Positions 1 through 7,160 of a DNA stretch of 47,801 nt are shown piece after piece. Under the pieces are notes generated by a model. The model was not told the DNA's origin, did no database searches, and saw only the letters and a list, made by a program, of their open reading frames with translations. A program made the position numbers and the translations under genes. Within the stretch, counting starts at the first letter, position 1; every line of letters starts with the position of its first letter. Source of the stretch: Pirellulales bacterium (GTDB lineage: Bacteria; Planctomycetota; Planctomycetia; Pirellulales; JACPPG01); NCBI GenBank assembly GCA_036499395.1, contig DASYDW010000087.1:1-47801 (forward strand). Reading direction: 5' to 3'.

Positions 1-551
1 CGATCGGATATGGCCTGAGCGCTGCGTTGGCACGATTGCCGCAGATCCTGGGCTGGGCTTTGTTGTCGGCGACGATCGGTTTGATCCTAAAACGCATTGA
101 AGAGCGGTTACCGCTGGCCGGAAAAATCGTGATCGGCCTGATTGGCATGGCGTGGGCCGCGGTGACGTTCATGGTGGTGCCGATTCTGGCCGCTGAGAAG
201 TTGGGACCGATCGCGGCCGTAAAGCGATCGGCCGGTATTCTGCGGAAGACGTGGGGCGAATCGCTCGTCGGCCAGGTATCGTTGGGCGCGGTGCAGTTCC
301 TGTTCATGTTGCCCGCGTTTCTGGCGGTAGTGGCGGCCGGTTTTGCAACGGCCGGCACGCACAGCTTTTGGCCGCTGTTGATCGTGGGCGCGGCCGTCGC
401 GCTGTATTTGATCGTGCTGGCGATTGCGTTCAGCACGCTGCAGCAGATTTTCCTGGCGGCCGTGTATCAATACGCGGCTCAGGGCACCGTGCCCGCCGGC
501 TTCTCGGCGGAGCTGATCGAATCGGCCTTCCGGTCGAAGGAAAAGAAGTAA
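1..551 (+). CDS. DUF6159-like integral membrane protein, 5' end cut by the window edge
   Basis: The reading frame is open to the left edge (first complete codon at position 3), so the start lies outside the window and only the C-terminal part, about 183 residues, is visible. The visible part has about four hydrophobic segments separated by a conserved-looking stretch (RIEERLPLAGKIVIG, then GMAWAAVTFMVVP) and ends in a charged tail, SAFRSKEKK. This pattern resembles the DUF6159 family of multi-span bacterial membrane proteins, whose function is unknown. The next gene is convergent, with 31 bp between the stops. The family call rests on recognition of the motif region and is moderately secure; no function is proposed. 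Confidence 0.7.
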   Translation, partial: IGYGLSAALARLPQILGWALLSATIGLILKRIEERLPLAGKIVIGLIGMAWAAVTFMVVPILAAEKLGPIAAVKRSAGILRKTWGESLVGQVSLGAVQFLFMLPAFLAVVAAGFATAGTHSFWPLLIVGAAVALYLIVLAIAFSTLQQIFLAAVYQYAAQGTVPAGFSAELIESAFRSKEKK

Positions 552-582
552 GCGGTCGACCGACGTTACAATGCGATAGCGT

Positions 583-1698
583 TTAGTTTGCCTTCGGCAT
601 CACGCGCGCCAGCCCAAGCGCGGCCCACGAGCTGGTCGCGCAATGGATCGGCGTCATTAGTTTCGAGCTGCCGGGCGAGCCGTCGGGGGTCGAACGCGAG
701 ATCATCGGCCAGGTGCCGTCGGGCAACTGCGTGGCGACCAGAAAATCGATCGCTCGTTTGATCTCAGGACGCTCGGCGGTGAATCCGGCGAGTGAGAGAA
801 CGTACAGCGTTTGACCAGTCGCGTAAGCGTCGCTCTTGGGCTCAGGGACGGTCTGGCTCCAACCGGCGTCGGGGCGTTGCAGGGCCAGCAACTGGTCGAC
901 CGTGGGTTGCAACGCTTCGCGTGGTTTGCCGGCACGCAGGCCCAACAGCACCTGGAACACTTTTTCCTGGTGCAGATCGGTTTGCCCAGCGGCGTCGAGC
1001 CAGGCGACGGCCTTCGTCAGCGCCGTGCGCTGCGGCTCGGGCGAAGCGTCGCTGGTTTCCGCCGCCAGCGCCATGATGATCCAGGCCGCGTCTGTGGCCT
1101 GGCTTTCGTTGATCGGCGGTCGCCGTAGCCCGGCGAAGAACTCCCACGATCCATCCGGCTGTTGCTTCGACACGATTTCGTCGGCGATCAATTGCAGGCT
1201 TTGCTTTTGCCCATTGGTCAGCTCAGAGAACGCACGGGCGGCGACAGCCAGAAACGGCAGTCCCATGTTCAGCCCACGCCCCTGCGGACGCGAATCGGGA
1301 GGATCGGCCGGGTTTGGGAAAATTCGCGAGGCGAGCAGCTTCTCTTTGCTTCCCAGCAACGACTCGACGGTGTCTGCAGCGAATTTCTTGTCGATCGGAT
1401 AGCCGTCGCGTTCTGCTTCGGCAAGTGCCCACAGCGCGAGTGGGGCATGGTGGCAGGCGGCACACTTACGTGTGCTGAGCCAAGAGGCACTTTCGGCCTG
1501 GATATAACCGATCGCGCGCTCGACGGTCTGGTGAACTTGCTCTGCGGTCGCAGAAGGAATCGTAGCGGGAGTCTCGGCAGTAAGATTCACCACCGGAGGA
1601 GTTGCGGCCGAAGCAGTAGCGCTTGTATCCTCGGCGCAGGCAAACCGCGCAAAGCTCAGCCCGACGAGTAAGACCGTGATTGGTAATGTGCGCGCCAT
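583..1698 (-). CDS. Secreted terpenoid-cyclase-fold (prenyltransferase/squalene-cyclase repeat) protein with a CxxCH motif
   Basis: The 371-residue protein begins with a clear signal peptide (hydrophobic core at residues 5-20, Ala-rich cleavage region near CAED). The start is ATG at 1698 with AGGAG 8 nt upstream. The mature part has repeated QxPDGSW-like segments (QQPDGSWEF, QRPDAGWSQ, QLPDGTWPM) with the alpha/alpha-toroid spacing of squalene-hopene cyclase and prenyltransferase repeats. The usual cyclase DxDD acid motif is not evident, so a hopene cyclase role is unlikely. Residues 79-83 are CAACH, a c-type haem-binding signature, which would fit the periplasmic location. Similar secreted proteins of unknown role are common in planctomycetes. 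The fold is fairly secure; haem binding is inference. Confidence 0.75.
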   Translation of the reverse strand: MARTLPITVLLVGLSFARFACAEDTSATASAATPPVVNLTAETPATIPSATAEQVHQTVERAIGYIQAESASWLSTRKCAACHHAPLALWALAEAERDGYPIDKKFAADTVESLLGSKEKLLASRIFPNPADPPDSRPQGRGLNMGLPFLAVAARAFSELTNGQKQSLQLIADEIVSKQQPDGSWEFFAGLRRPPINESQATDAAWIIMALAAETSDASPEPQRTALTKAVAWLDAAGQTDLHQEKVFQVLLGLRAGKPREALQPTVDQLLALQRPDAGWSQTVPEPKSDAYATGQTLYVLSLAGFTAERPEIKRAIDFLVATQLPDGTWPMISRSTPDGSPGSSKLMTPIHCATSSWAALGLARVMPKAN

Positions 1699-2017
1699 CG
1701 ATCAAGCTCCTGCAGGCAAAGTGATCGTCCGCCCAGGCACTTGGATTCTAAACCAGGAGGGGCCATCCCGCCACGACCAGCTATCCTACACCGCCCGACG
1801 ACGGATCTAGTAAGAAGTTTAGCCATCGAGCACACCGAGGCCACAGAGCGGATATTTATTGAAATCAATGGGATAGCGTTGGTTTTTGAATCTATCATGA
1901 TCCCTTCTCAGTGATCTCTGTGCCCTCGGTGGCTAATTTCAATAAGAGGAAGGCCGGCCACGGAGTTCACCGAGGCCACAGAGATTTGTGGGGAAGTGAT
2001 TTCGGAGGTTAAGTGTT
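1699..2017. repeat. Non-coding 319-nt spacer with a CACAGAG-type inverted repeat
   Basis: This spacer separates two divergent genes and I see no gene in it. It holds the 16-mer caccgaggccacagag at 1833-1848, its imperfect inverse (15 of 16 matching) at 1916-1931, and an identical direct copy at 1968-1983. The arms are built from 9-nt units of the form RSCACMGAG. A related element lies at 35033-35175. The third copy ends 34 nt before the start codon of the HAD gene, so it probably lies in its leader. Confidence 0.7.
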
Positions 2018-3025
2018 ATGCGGTGTGTCGTCTGCGTTGCGGCGATGGTCTTCGTGGCTTTGCTGGTCTCGTCGGGACTCGCGGCGGATCCTCTCCCTTC
2101 CTGGAACGAGGGATCGAAGAAGCAGGCCATCTTGGAATTCGTCGCGAAGGTTACGCGCGAAGATGGCCCCGACTTCGTCCCGAAGCCGGAGCGAATTGCC
2201 ACGTTCGACAATGACGGCACGCTTTGGTGCGAGCAGCCGGTTTATTTTCAGGAATTGTTCGCCTTCGACCGTATCAAGGCGCTTGCGCCGCAGCATCCAG
2301 ACTGGAAAGAGAAGGAACCGTTCAAATCCATTATCAACGACGATCGGCGTGTGCTTGCTGACGGTGGCGAGAAGCTATTGCTGGATGTCGTGGCCGTCAC
2401 GCATTCCGGCATGACGACCGTCGAATTCAACGATATCGTCCGCGCGTGGCTGCGCACGGCCCGGCATCCCCGATTCGACGTGCCGTACACAAGCTGCGTC
2501 TATCAACCGATGCTGGAATTGCTGGCCTACTTGCGGGCCAACGATTTCAAGACGTTTATCGTCTCAGGAGGCGGCGCGGAATTCATGCGCAACTTTGCCG
2601 ACCAGACCTATGGCATCCCGCCCGAGCAAGTAATCGGCACTACCGGCGTCGTGGAATTTGAAATGCGCGACGGTCGGCCGGTGCTCGTCCGTCTGCCGAA
2701 GTTGCGATTTGTGGATGACGGTCCCGGCAAGCCGGTGGGGATCAACACCGTGATCGGCCGCCGGCCCGTAATCGCGTTCGGCAACTCGGATGGTGATTTG
2801 GAAATGCTCCAGTACACGACCGGCGGTGACGGGCCGCGCTTTGGCCTGCTGGTGCATCACACCGATGGCGTGCGGGAATATGCGTATGACCATCCGTCGT
2901 TGGTGGGCCAGCTCGATAAGGCACTTGCCGCGGCGCCGAAGAATGGCTGGACCGTCGTCAGCATGAAGTCCGATTGGAAGGTCATCTTTCCGTTCGAGCT
3001 GGAGAAGCCTGCAGGAAACAAGTAG
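2018..3025 (+). CDS. Secreted HAD-superfamily phosphatase (SerB-like)
   Basis: The 335-residue protein has a signal peptide (hydrophobic residues 5-20, cleavage near SGLAAD). HAD motif I is ATFDNDGTLW, with the two catalytic aspartates in DNDGT at residues 64-68. Motif II is the serine of FIVSGGG near residue 188, followed by a candidate motif III lysine in GPGKPVG and motif IV in GNSDGDLEML near residue 260. This arrangement matches phosphoserine-phosphatase-like HAD enzymes exported to the periplasm; the substrate cannot be told. The start at 2018 is supported by GGAGG 9 nt upstream. It stands alone, convergent with the ceramidase gene. Confidence 0.85.
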   Translation: MRCVVCVAAMVFVALLVSSGLAADPLPSWNEGSKKQAILEFVAKVTREDGPDFVPKPERIATFDNDGTLWCEQPVYFQELFAFDRIKALAPQHPDWKEKEPFKSIINDDRRVLADGGEKLLLDVVAVTHSGMTTVEFNDIVRAWLRTARHPRFDVPYTSCVYQPMLELLAYLRANDFKTFIVSGGGAEFMRNFADQTYGIPPEQVIGTTGVVEFEMRDGRPVLVRLPKLRFVDDGPGKPVGINTVIGRRPVIAFGNSDGDLEMLQYTTGGDGPRFGLLVHHTDGVREYAYDHPSLVGQLDKALAAAPKNGWTVVSMKSDWKVIFPFELEKPAGNK

Positions 3026-3036
3026 CGCCAAGCGGC

Positions 3037-3057
3037 ATGTGCGCTTATTTCGCACGT
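3037..3057. terminator. Candidate bidirectional terminator hairpin
   Basis: A 7-bp stem (atgtgcg / cgcacgt, with one G-T pair) closes a 7-nt AT-rich loop between the convergent HAD and ceramidase-like genes. There is no strong T tract on either strand, so the call is tentative. Confidence 0.35.
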
Positions 3058-3070
3058 AATCGGCAGCGAT

Positions 3071-4390
3071 CTACTTCGCCATTTCCTGAACGCCCGCGAT
3101 GGCGCCGGTGACGATCGTGTCCCCCAGCGTCTCGCCGTAGAAGCTGACGCTCGATTCGTAGCCGCCGCGGCGGTATTCATCGGCCGGGAGCATGTAGCTG
3201 ATCCACTGGTCGGCCAGCCCACCGATCACCGGGTTTTTTGCACCGGTGATGCGGCCTGCTTCGCTCTTGATTTTCATGCCCAGCGACGCGGCCATCTCGC
3301 CCGGGACCCCCACGATCAGCAAATCCCCCAAGCGCAGCGCGATGCTATCGGCGTTGTCGGGGAATAGCACAGGGAGCATTTCCTTGAACAGTTTTTCGGT
3401 CAGGCCGTATTCCGCGCCGCCGGTTTTCATGAAGTCGGGATGCCAGGTGCGCGCGGGGAGCGGGATGGTGTGCGCGTGATAGGCGAACCGCACATCGGGC
3501 GAGGCTTTCGTCGTTTGCCATTGTTTCCAGGCGACGATGCCCAGCTCGCGGCCGTAACGCTCGGCCCGTTCCCACCGGCTGGTTCCGTCCTCCGCGCGAC
3601 CGATAGGAGCCTGATCCCCTTCGGCGCCGTTGTAGTACATCACGGTAGCGCCCTCGCCGATGAGCGATTCGATGGTGCGCTGCAGATGGCCTGGCCAATC
3701 GCCCGAGAATAGCATGTCCTGCTCGTTCATGAATGTCGGATGCGCCGTGAAGTTGACTAATACCGCCAGCGGCTTTCCCTGCTTCGTATCGATGCGGGTG
3801 ACGGTCAGATCACGATCCGTGACTGTGCCGCCACGACGGTTGCGATTCCATCCCTCGATCGACACCGTGGACGTACCGACCGAGACATCAACCGGCTGTT
3901 GCTCGGCTTGGTGAATTAGTTCGACGAGTCTGTCGAGCACGAACTTGTGGACGCGCGCGTTGTAGATGCCGATTTGCGGCACCTGAAATGTATTGCGCGG
4001 GTTGATCGCGTTCATCTCGATGCTGGTGTGCGAATGGCTGGGAAGGAGCATGATCTGCTCGGCGGACCAGCCGGCCCCCAACCGCTCGAGCAGCTCGGGC
4101 TTCAAGGTCGGCGGCAGGCCGACAATGTCGATCGAGACGAGCGCGAACTTCTGCTGCCCCGCGGTCAGTACAATCGCCTTGGCGAAAATGCGATCGTGGA
4201 TGCCCTGCGCGGGGCGGTTCATCCGTTCGCCATAACCCCCCAGCGGCACATTGAACTCCAGCGGCGGCGTCAGATCGACGCGCGCCACGCCGGCCTTAAG
4301 CTCAGCGGCGCGGCCGACGGCAACATTACCGCAGAGCAAGACGAGACACGCCGAGGCCATCCAGAAGAATCGCGCCGCCGTTGAGATCAT
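3071..4390 (-). CDS. Secreted neutral/alkaline ceramidase-like hydrolase
   Basis: The 439-residue protein has an N-terminal signal peptide (hydrophobic residues 8-25). It then shows the start of the neutral/alkaline non-lysosomal ceramidase N-terminal domain: KAGVARVDLTPP at 32-43, a GGYGER segment, and a candidate zinc-site motif PSHSHTS at 117-123. Further family-typical segments are FTAHPTF near 220 and the YYNGAEGDQAP stretch. Characterised enzymes are longer, with a C-terminal Ig-like domain, so this shorter protein probably keeps only the catalytic domain. True ceramide hydrolysis is doubtful; planctomycetes carry many such paralogues of unknown substrate. It lies 43 nt downstream of the esterase gene on the same strand, so co-transcription is likely. 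Confidence 0.85.
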   Translation of the reverse strand: MISTAARFFWMASACLVLLCGNVAVGRAAELKAGVARVDLTPPLEFNVPLGGYGERMNRPAQGIHDRIFAKAIVLTAGQQKFALVSIDIVGLPPTLKPELLERLGAGWSAEQIMLLPSHSHTSIEMNAINPRNTFQVPQIGIYNARVHKFVLDRLVELIHQAEQQPVDVSVGTSTVSIEGWNRNRRGGTVTDRDLTVTRIDTKQGKPLAVLVNFTAHPTFMNEQDMLFSGDWPGHLQRTIESLIGEGATVMYYNGAEGDQAPIGRAEDGTSRWERAERYGRELGIVAWKQWQTTKASPDVRFAYHAHTIPLPARTWHPDFMKTGGAEYGLTEKLFKEMLPVLFPDNADSIALRLGDLLIVGVPGEMAASLGMKIKSEAGRITGAKNPVIGGLADQWISYMLPADEYRRGGYESSVSFYGETLGDTIVTGAIAGVQEMAK

Positions 4391-4433
4391 TTGCGCACCA
4401 TTTTGGCGTGGAGATGGATTTCGAGCATTGATT

Positions 4434-5549
4434 CTACTTCGCGTCGTTCGCAGCGTAGCCTTGCCATAGCCATTGCAGCGCCTTGGGCAATGTCTGTTGC
4501 TTGACGCCGCCGTCGCAGTGGACGGCGTTGCGGGCGAAGACGAACTGGTAGTGGTAGCCCTTGTCGGCCAGGACTTTCGCCATGTTCTCGTTGGCCAAGA
4601 CCCAATCGTGCATGTCGTCGCGCATCGAGTTGGGATTCAGCAGGTCGCGGTCGCTGATCTCGAGCCACAGACGCAGTGGTTTCGCCGGACTACTGGGAAT
4701 TAGTTCTTTGTGGAATCCCCACGCGCCGTGTGGCGTCTCGGGGTTGTACGGCCATTGCTGGTTCACGTACGTGCCTGAGTAGGTGAGCACACGGTGATAA
4801 AGGTCCGGCCGGTACCAAGCCATGGCCAGCGCGCAGGAACCGCCCGAGCTACAACCCATCGTGGCCCGAGCGTCGGGATCTTTTGTGAGCTTCACGTTGC
4901 ATTGCTTCTCGACCAGCGGCAGGACTTCGCTTTCGACGAATTCGGCATACAGGCCGGACATGGTGTCGTATTCCAGGCCCCGCTGGCTGCCTTGCGCGTC
5001 GCCGCTGCCGTTGCCGATCGAGATGGCGATCATCACAGGGACCTTTTTCTGTGCGATCAAATTGTCGAGCGCCGTGAACAACAGCTTGTCGGGCCCGTCC
5101 GCGCCGACAATGAACGGCGCGACCGTGCCGGACTGATATTGCTGCGGCACATAGACCGCGACGCGACGCGTGTAAGGAGCCGGGTGGCTGGTGGACACGA
5201 TCATCCGCGCCGGATTGTCAGGGTCGGGCATGCCTGAGGTGTTCTTTTCGCGGGCGATGCCGGGATAGATTTTGCTATCGGTCGAGTTCATCGTCAGGTT
5301 GTGTACGGTCCCTTGCGGCACGTGGAGCTGCACGACCATTTCCGGCGCCGGCTTGTGCGTCGCCCCGATGATGAAGTTTCCTTCGGCATCGATCGGCGGC
5401 ACTTCGCCATCAGGCAGCTCCTTGGCTTGGACGAAGCCAGGCGTATGCGGGTCGCGCGCGGGCGGAGTTGGCCGCTGGGCCAGGGCATGGCGACCGGTGG
5501 CGAATGTGCAGCAGATTAGCAATGCCAGGTTCAGCAGATGTCGATGCAT
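4434..5549 (-). CDS. Secreted alpha/beta-hydrolase esterase (enterochelin-esterase/Esterase-D-like)
   Basis: The 371-residue protein starts with a signal peptide (hydrophobic residues 5-18, then HALAQ). The putative-esterase domain has the nucleophile elbow GCSSG at 232-236 (Ser234), a likely catalytic Asp in EISDRD near 297 and His in NAVHCDG near 344. The stretch VPVMIAISIGNG and the following GLEYDT... segment are typical of the enterochelin esterase/feruloyl esterase branch. An N-terminal CBM48-like segment may span residues 55-110. It is probably a periplasmic or exported esterase acting on a carbohydrate or phenolic ester. It precedes the ceramidase-like gene on the same strand with a short gap. 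Confidence 0.85.
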   Translation of the reverse strand: MHRHLLNLALLICCTFATGRHALAQRPTPPARDPHTPGFVQAKELPDGEVPPIDAEGNFIIGATHKPAPEMVVQLHVPQGTVHNLTMNSTDSKIYPGIAREKNTSGMPDPDNPARMIVSTSHPAPYTRRVAVYVPQQYQSGTVAPFIVGADGPDKLLFTALDNLIAQKKVPVMIAISIGNGSGDAQGSQRGLEYDTMSGLYAEFVESEVLPLVEKQCNVKLTKDPDARATMGCSSGGSCALAMAWYRPDLYHRVLTYSGTYVNQQWPYNPETPHGAWGFHKELIPSSPAKPLRLWLEISDRDLLNPNSMRDDMHDWVLANENMAKVLADKGYHYQFVFARNAVHCDGGVKQQTLPKALQWLWQGYAANDAK

Positions 5550-5627
5550 GAGAAGCTCGTTCGGCGTGGCAGATATTAATGAAAGAAACGAAGTCCGATC
5601 TTGCGCGCGTGTTGCAGCGAAGGATAA

Positions 5628-6107
5628 TTATTTACCCTCGAGCTTCTTGAGTTCTGCCAGCACGGCATCGTCGTGGCCATCGACCGAGACCTTTTTCCAA
5701 ATCCTGGCGATCTTGCCTTCGGCGTCGATCAAGTACGTCGAGCGTTGGATGCCCATCGACTTCTTACCGTACATGTTTTTTTCGCGCCAGGCGCCGAACT
5801 TTTCGGACACCTTGTGGTCGACGTCAGCCAGCAGGGGGAAGTTCAGCTCGTACTTGTCGCGAAATTTCTCATGGCTGGCCACGTCGTCGGTGCTGACGCC
5901 CAGAACATGCGCGCCGAGCTTGGCGAGTTCTTTCTTGCGATCGCGGAAGGCGCACGCCTCCTTGGTGCAGCCCGGCGTGTCATCGCGCGGATAGAAATAG
6001 AGAACGACCGGCTGGCCGCGGAGGGCCTTGAGGCTCACTTTTCTGCCATCGTCAGCCGCAAGGGTGAAGTCTGGCGCCGCTTTCCCCTCTTCGAGCCACT
6101 CGCCCAT
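5628..6107 (-). CDS. bcp: Peroxiredoxin, thiol peroxidase of the Bcp/PrxQ type
   Basis: The 159-residue protein is a thioredoxin-dependent thiol peroxidase that reduces hydroperoxides in the cytoplasm. The peroxidatic cysteine lies in the diagnostic motif YPRDDTPGCTKEACAFRD. In Bcp/PrxQ proteins the second (resolving) Cys sits five residues after the first, as it does here (C-TKEA-C). The downstream GVSTDDVASHEKF and the RSTYLIDAEGKI segments also fit. The ATG at 6107 is preferred over one seven codons upstream because AAAGGAAA lies just before it. It stands alone, divergent from the histone-like gene. The family call is secure. Confidence 0.93.
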   Translation of the reverse strand: MGEWLEEGKAAPDFTLAADDGRKVSLKALRGQPVVLYFYPRDDTPGCTKEACAFRDRKKELAKLGAHVLGVSTDDVASHEKFRDKYELNFPLLADVDHKVSEKFGAWREKNMYGKKSMGIQRSTYLIDAEGKIARIWKKVSVDGHDDAVLAELKKLEGK

Positions 6108-6476
6108 GAAAGATTTCCTTTGCTGCAATGAAGTTTAGACCCGCCCGACACGCGCGTGATCGCGGCGTGCGGCGTCGCCGATTGTTATGGTCCTGTTTCG
6201 TCGGTCAGGCAAGACCCTGGCTGGCCGGTCAAGGGGGGATTCTCGCGGCACGCCGCCTTCCGATTCCAACGCCGGGTTTGGTCCGAGAAAGTGCGGCTGT
6301 TCGCCGTGGCGGGTGGGGTGATTTCGGCGCCCCATTCCGTAAGCTACACTCGTTTGCAGTCAGGCGGCTGTTCCAGCCGTGGCCGGCCCTAAGAATGTTG
6401 GACCGAGCATTTTGTCGCGCCGGCACTCGCGGCCGTGATCGTTCGCAGCTCTACAGTCGAAAAAGGACAAAGTTAC
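6108..6476. other. Non-coding 369-nt divergent spacer
   Basis: This region between the bcp start and the histone-like gene should hold promoters for both. I could not pick out a convincing gene, repeat or -35/-10 pair. Confidence 0.4.
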
Positions 6477-6971
6477 ATGGCTGGAAAAGCGCCAAGCCCG
6501 AAACGAAGCGCCGCGAAGAGCGCGGCAGTTAAGCCAGCGCCAGCAAAACAATCGTCTGCGAAGTCGGCCCCTACCAAAACAGCGTCCGCCAAGAGCGTGG
6601 CTGCGAAGGTCCCGACCGTGAACGACAACGCGAAGTCCGCGCCTGCGAAAAAGGAAGGCAAGTCCGCGAAGCCAATCGCGGCTGCGAAACCGGCTGCGAA
6701 GAAGGGGCCCATCGCGCTGCGCACTCCCGCGGCGCGCAAGAGTACGCCGGGCGGCGACTCCGGCACCTATTACATCGTGGTCGAACACGATGACTTGCGC
6801 ATTTCGACCGAGAAGCCGAAAACCAATGGCCGCCTGGAGACGGCCGAGAGTTTCATCGAAGCCAAGGAAAAGGCCGTCGATCGATTGATCGATTTGATCG
6901 ATAGCTTCGAGCGCCGGCTGTGGCAGGTGAAGCAATCCAACGATCACCAATCGCTGGTCGGTGGTGAATAG
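6477..6971 (+). CDS. Histone-H1-like protein with a Lys/Ala/Pro-rich N-terminal tail
   Basis: The 164-residue protein has two parts. The first 85 or so residues are an Ala/Lys/Pro/Ser repeat (units such as KSAPAKK, AKSVAAK), very like bacterial histone-H1 or AlgP-type DNA-condensing tails. The rest is a compact acidic/mixed domain (TYYIVVEHDDLRISTEKP ... ESFIEAKEKAVDRLIDLIDSFERRLWQ) that probably ends in a helix. It probably binds and compacts DNA or otherwise contacts nucleic acid, which would suit the condensed nucleoid of planctomycetes. That role is inferred from composition only. The ATG at 6477 follows AAAAGGAC and is chosen over an in-frame start 14 codons earlier. It stands alone. Confidence 0.75.
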   Translation: MAGKAPSPKRSAAKSAAVKPAPAKQSSAKSAPTKTASAKSVAAKVPTVNDNAKSAPAKKEGKSAKPIAAAKPAAKKGPIALRTPAARKSTPGGDSGTYYIVVEHDDLRISTEKPKTNGRLETAESFIEAKEKAVDRLIDLIDSFERRLWQVKQSNDHQSLVGGE

Positions 6972-7160
6972 GCCTTGGCCTCTTCGTGCGCGGCCTATTT
7001 GTGGTCCGCGCCGGCCGGTCGACACGGACAGTAGCGCTGCCTATCATGGAATTTCCTGCGCCCGGCATCACTACGCCGGGGGTGGCTGCTCGCACGCCGG
7101 GTGCTTGTCTTCGCGTATCCCGTTCCGCGCCTTCGCGCTTCGGTCCAGTTCGCACGCTCG

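Noticed and set aside
6500..6730. Repeats in the histone-like gene as a DNA repeat array
   Set aside because: They follow codons of a low-complexity protein and are not regular at the DNA level.
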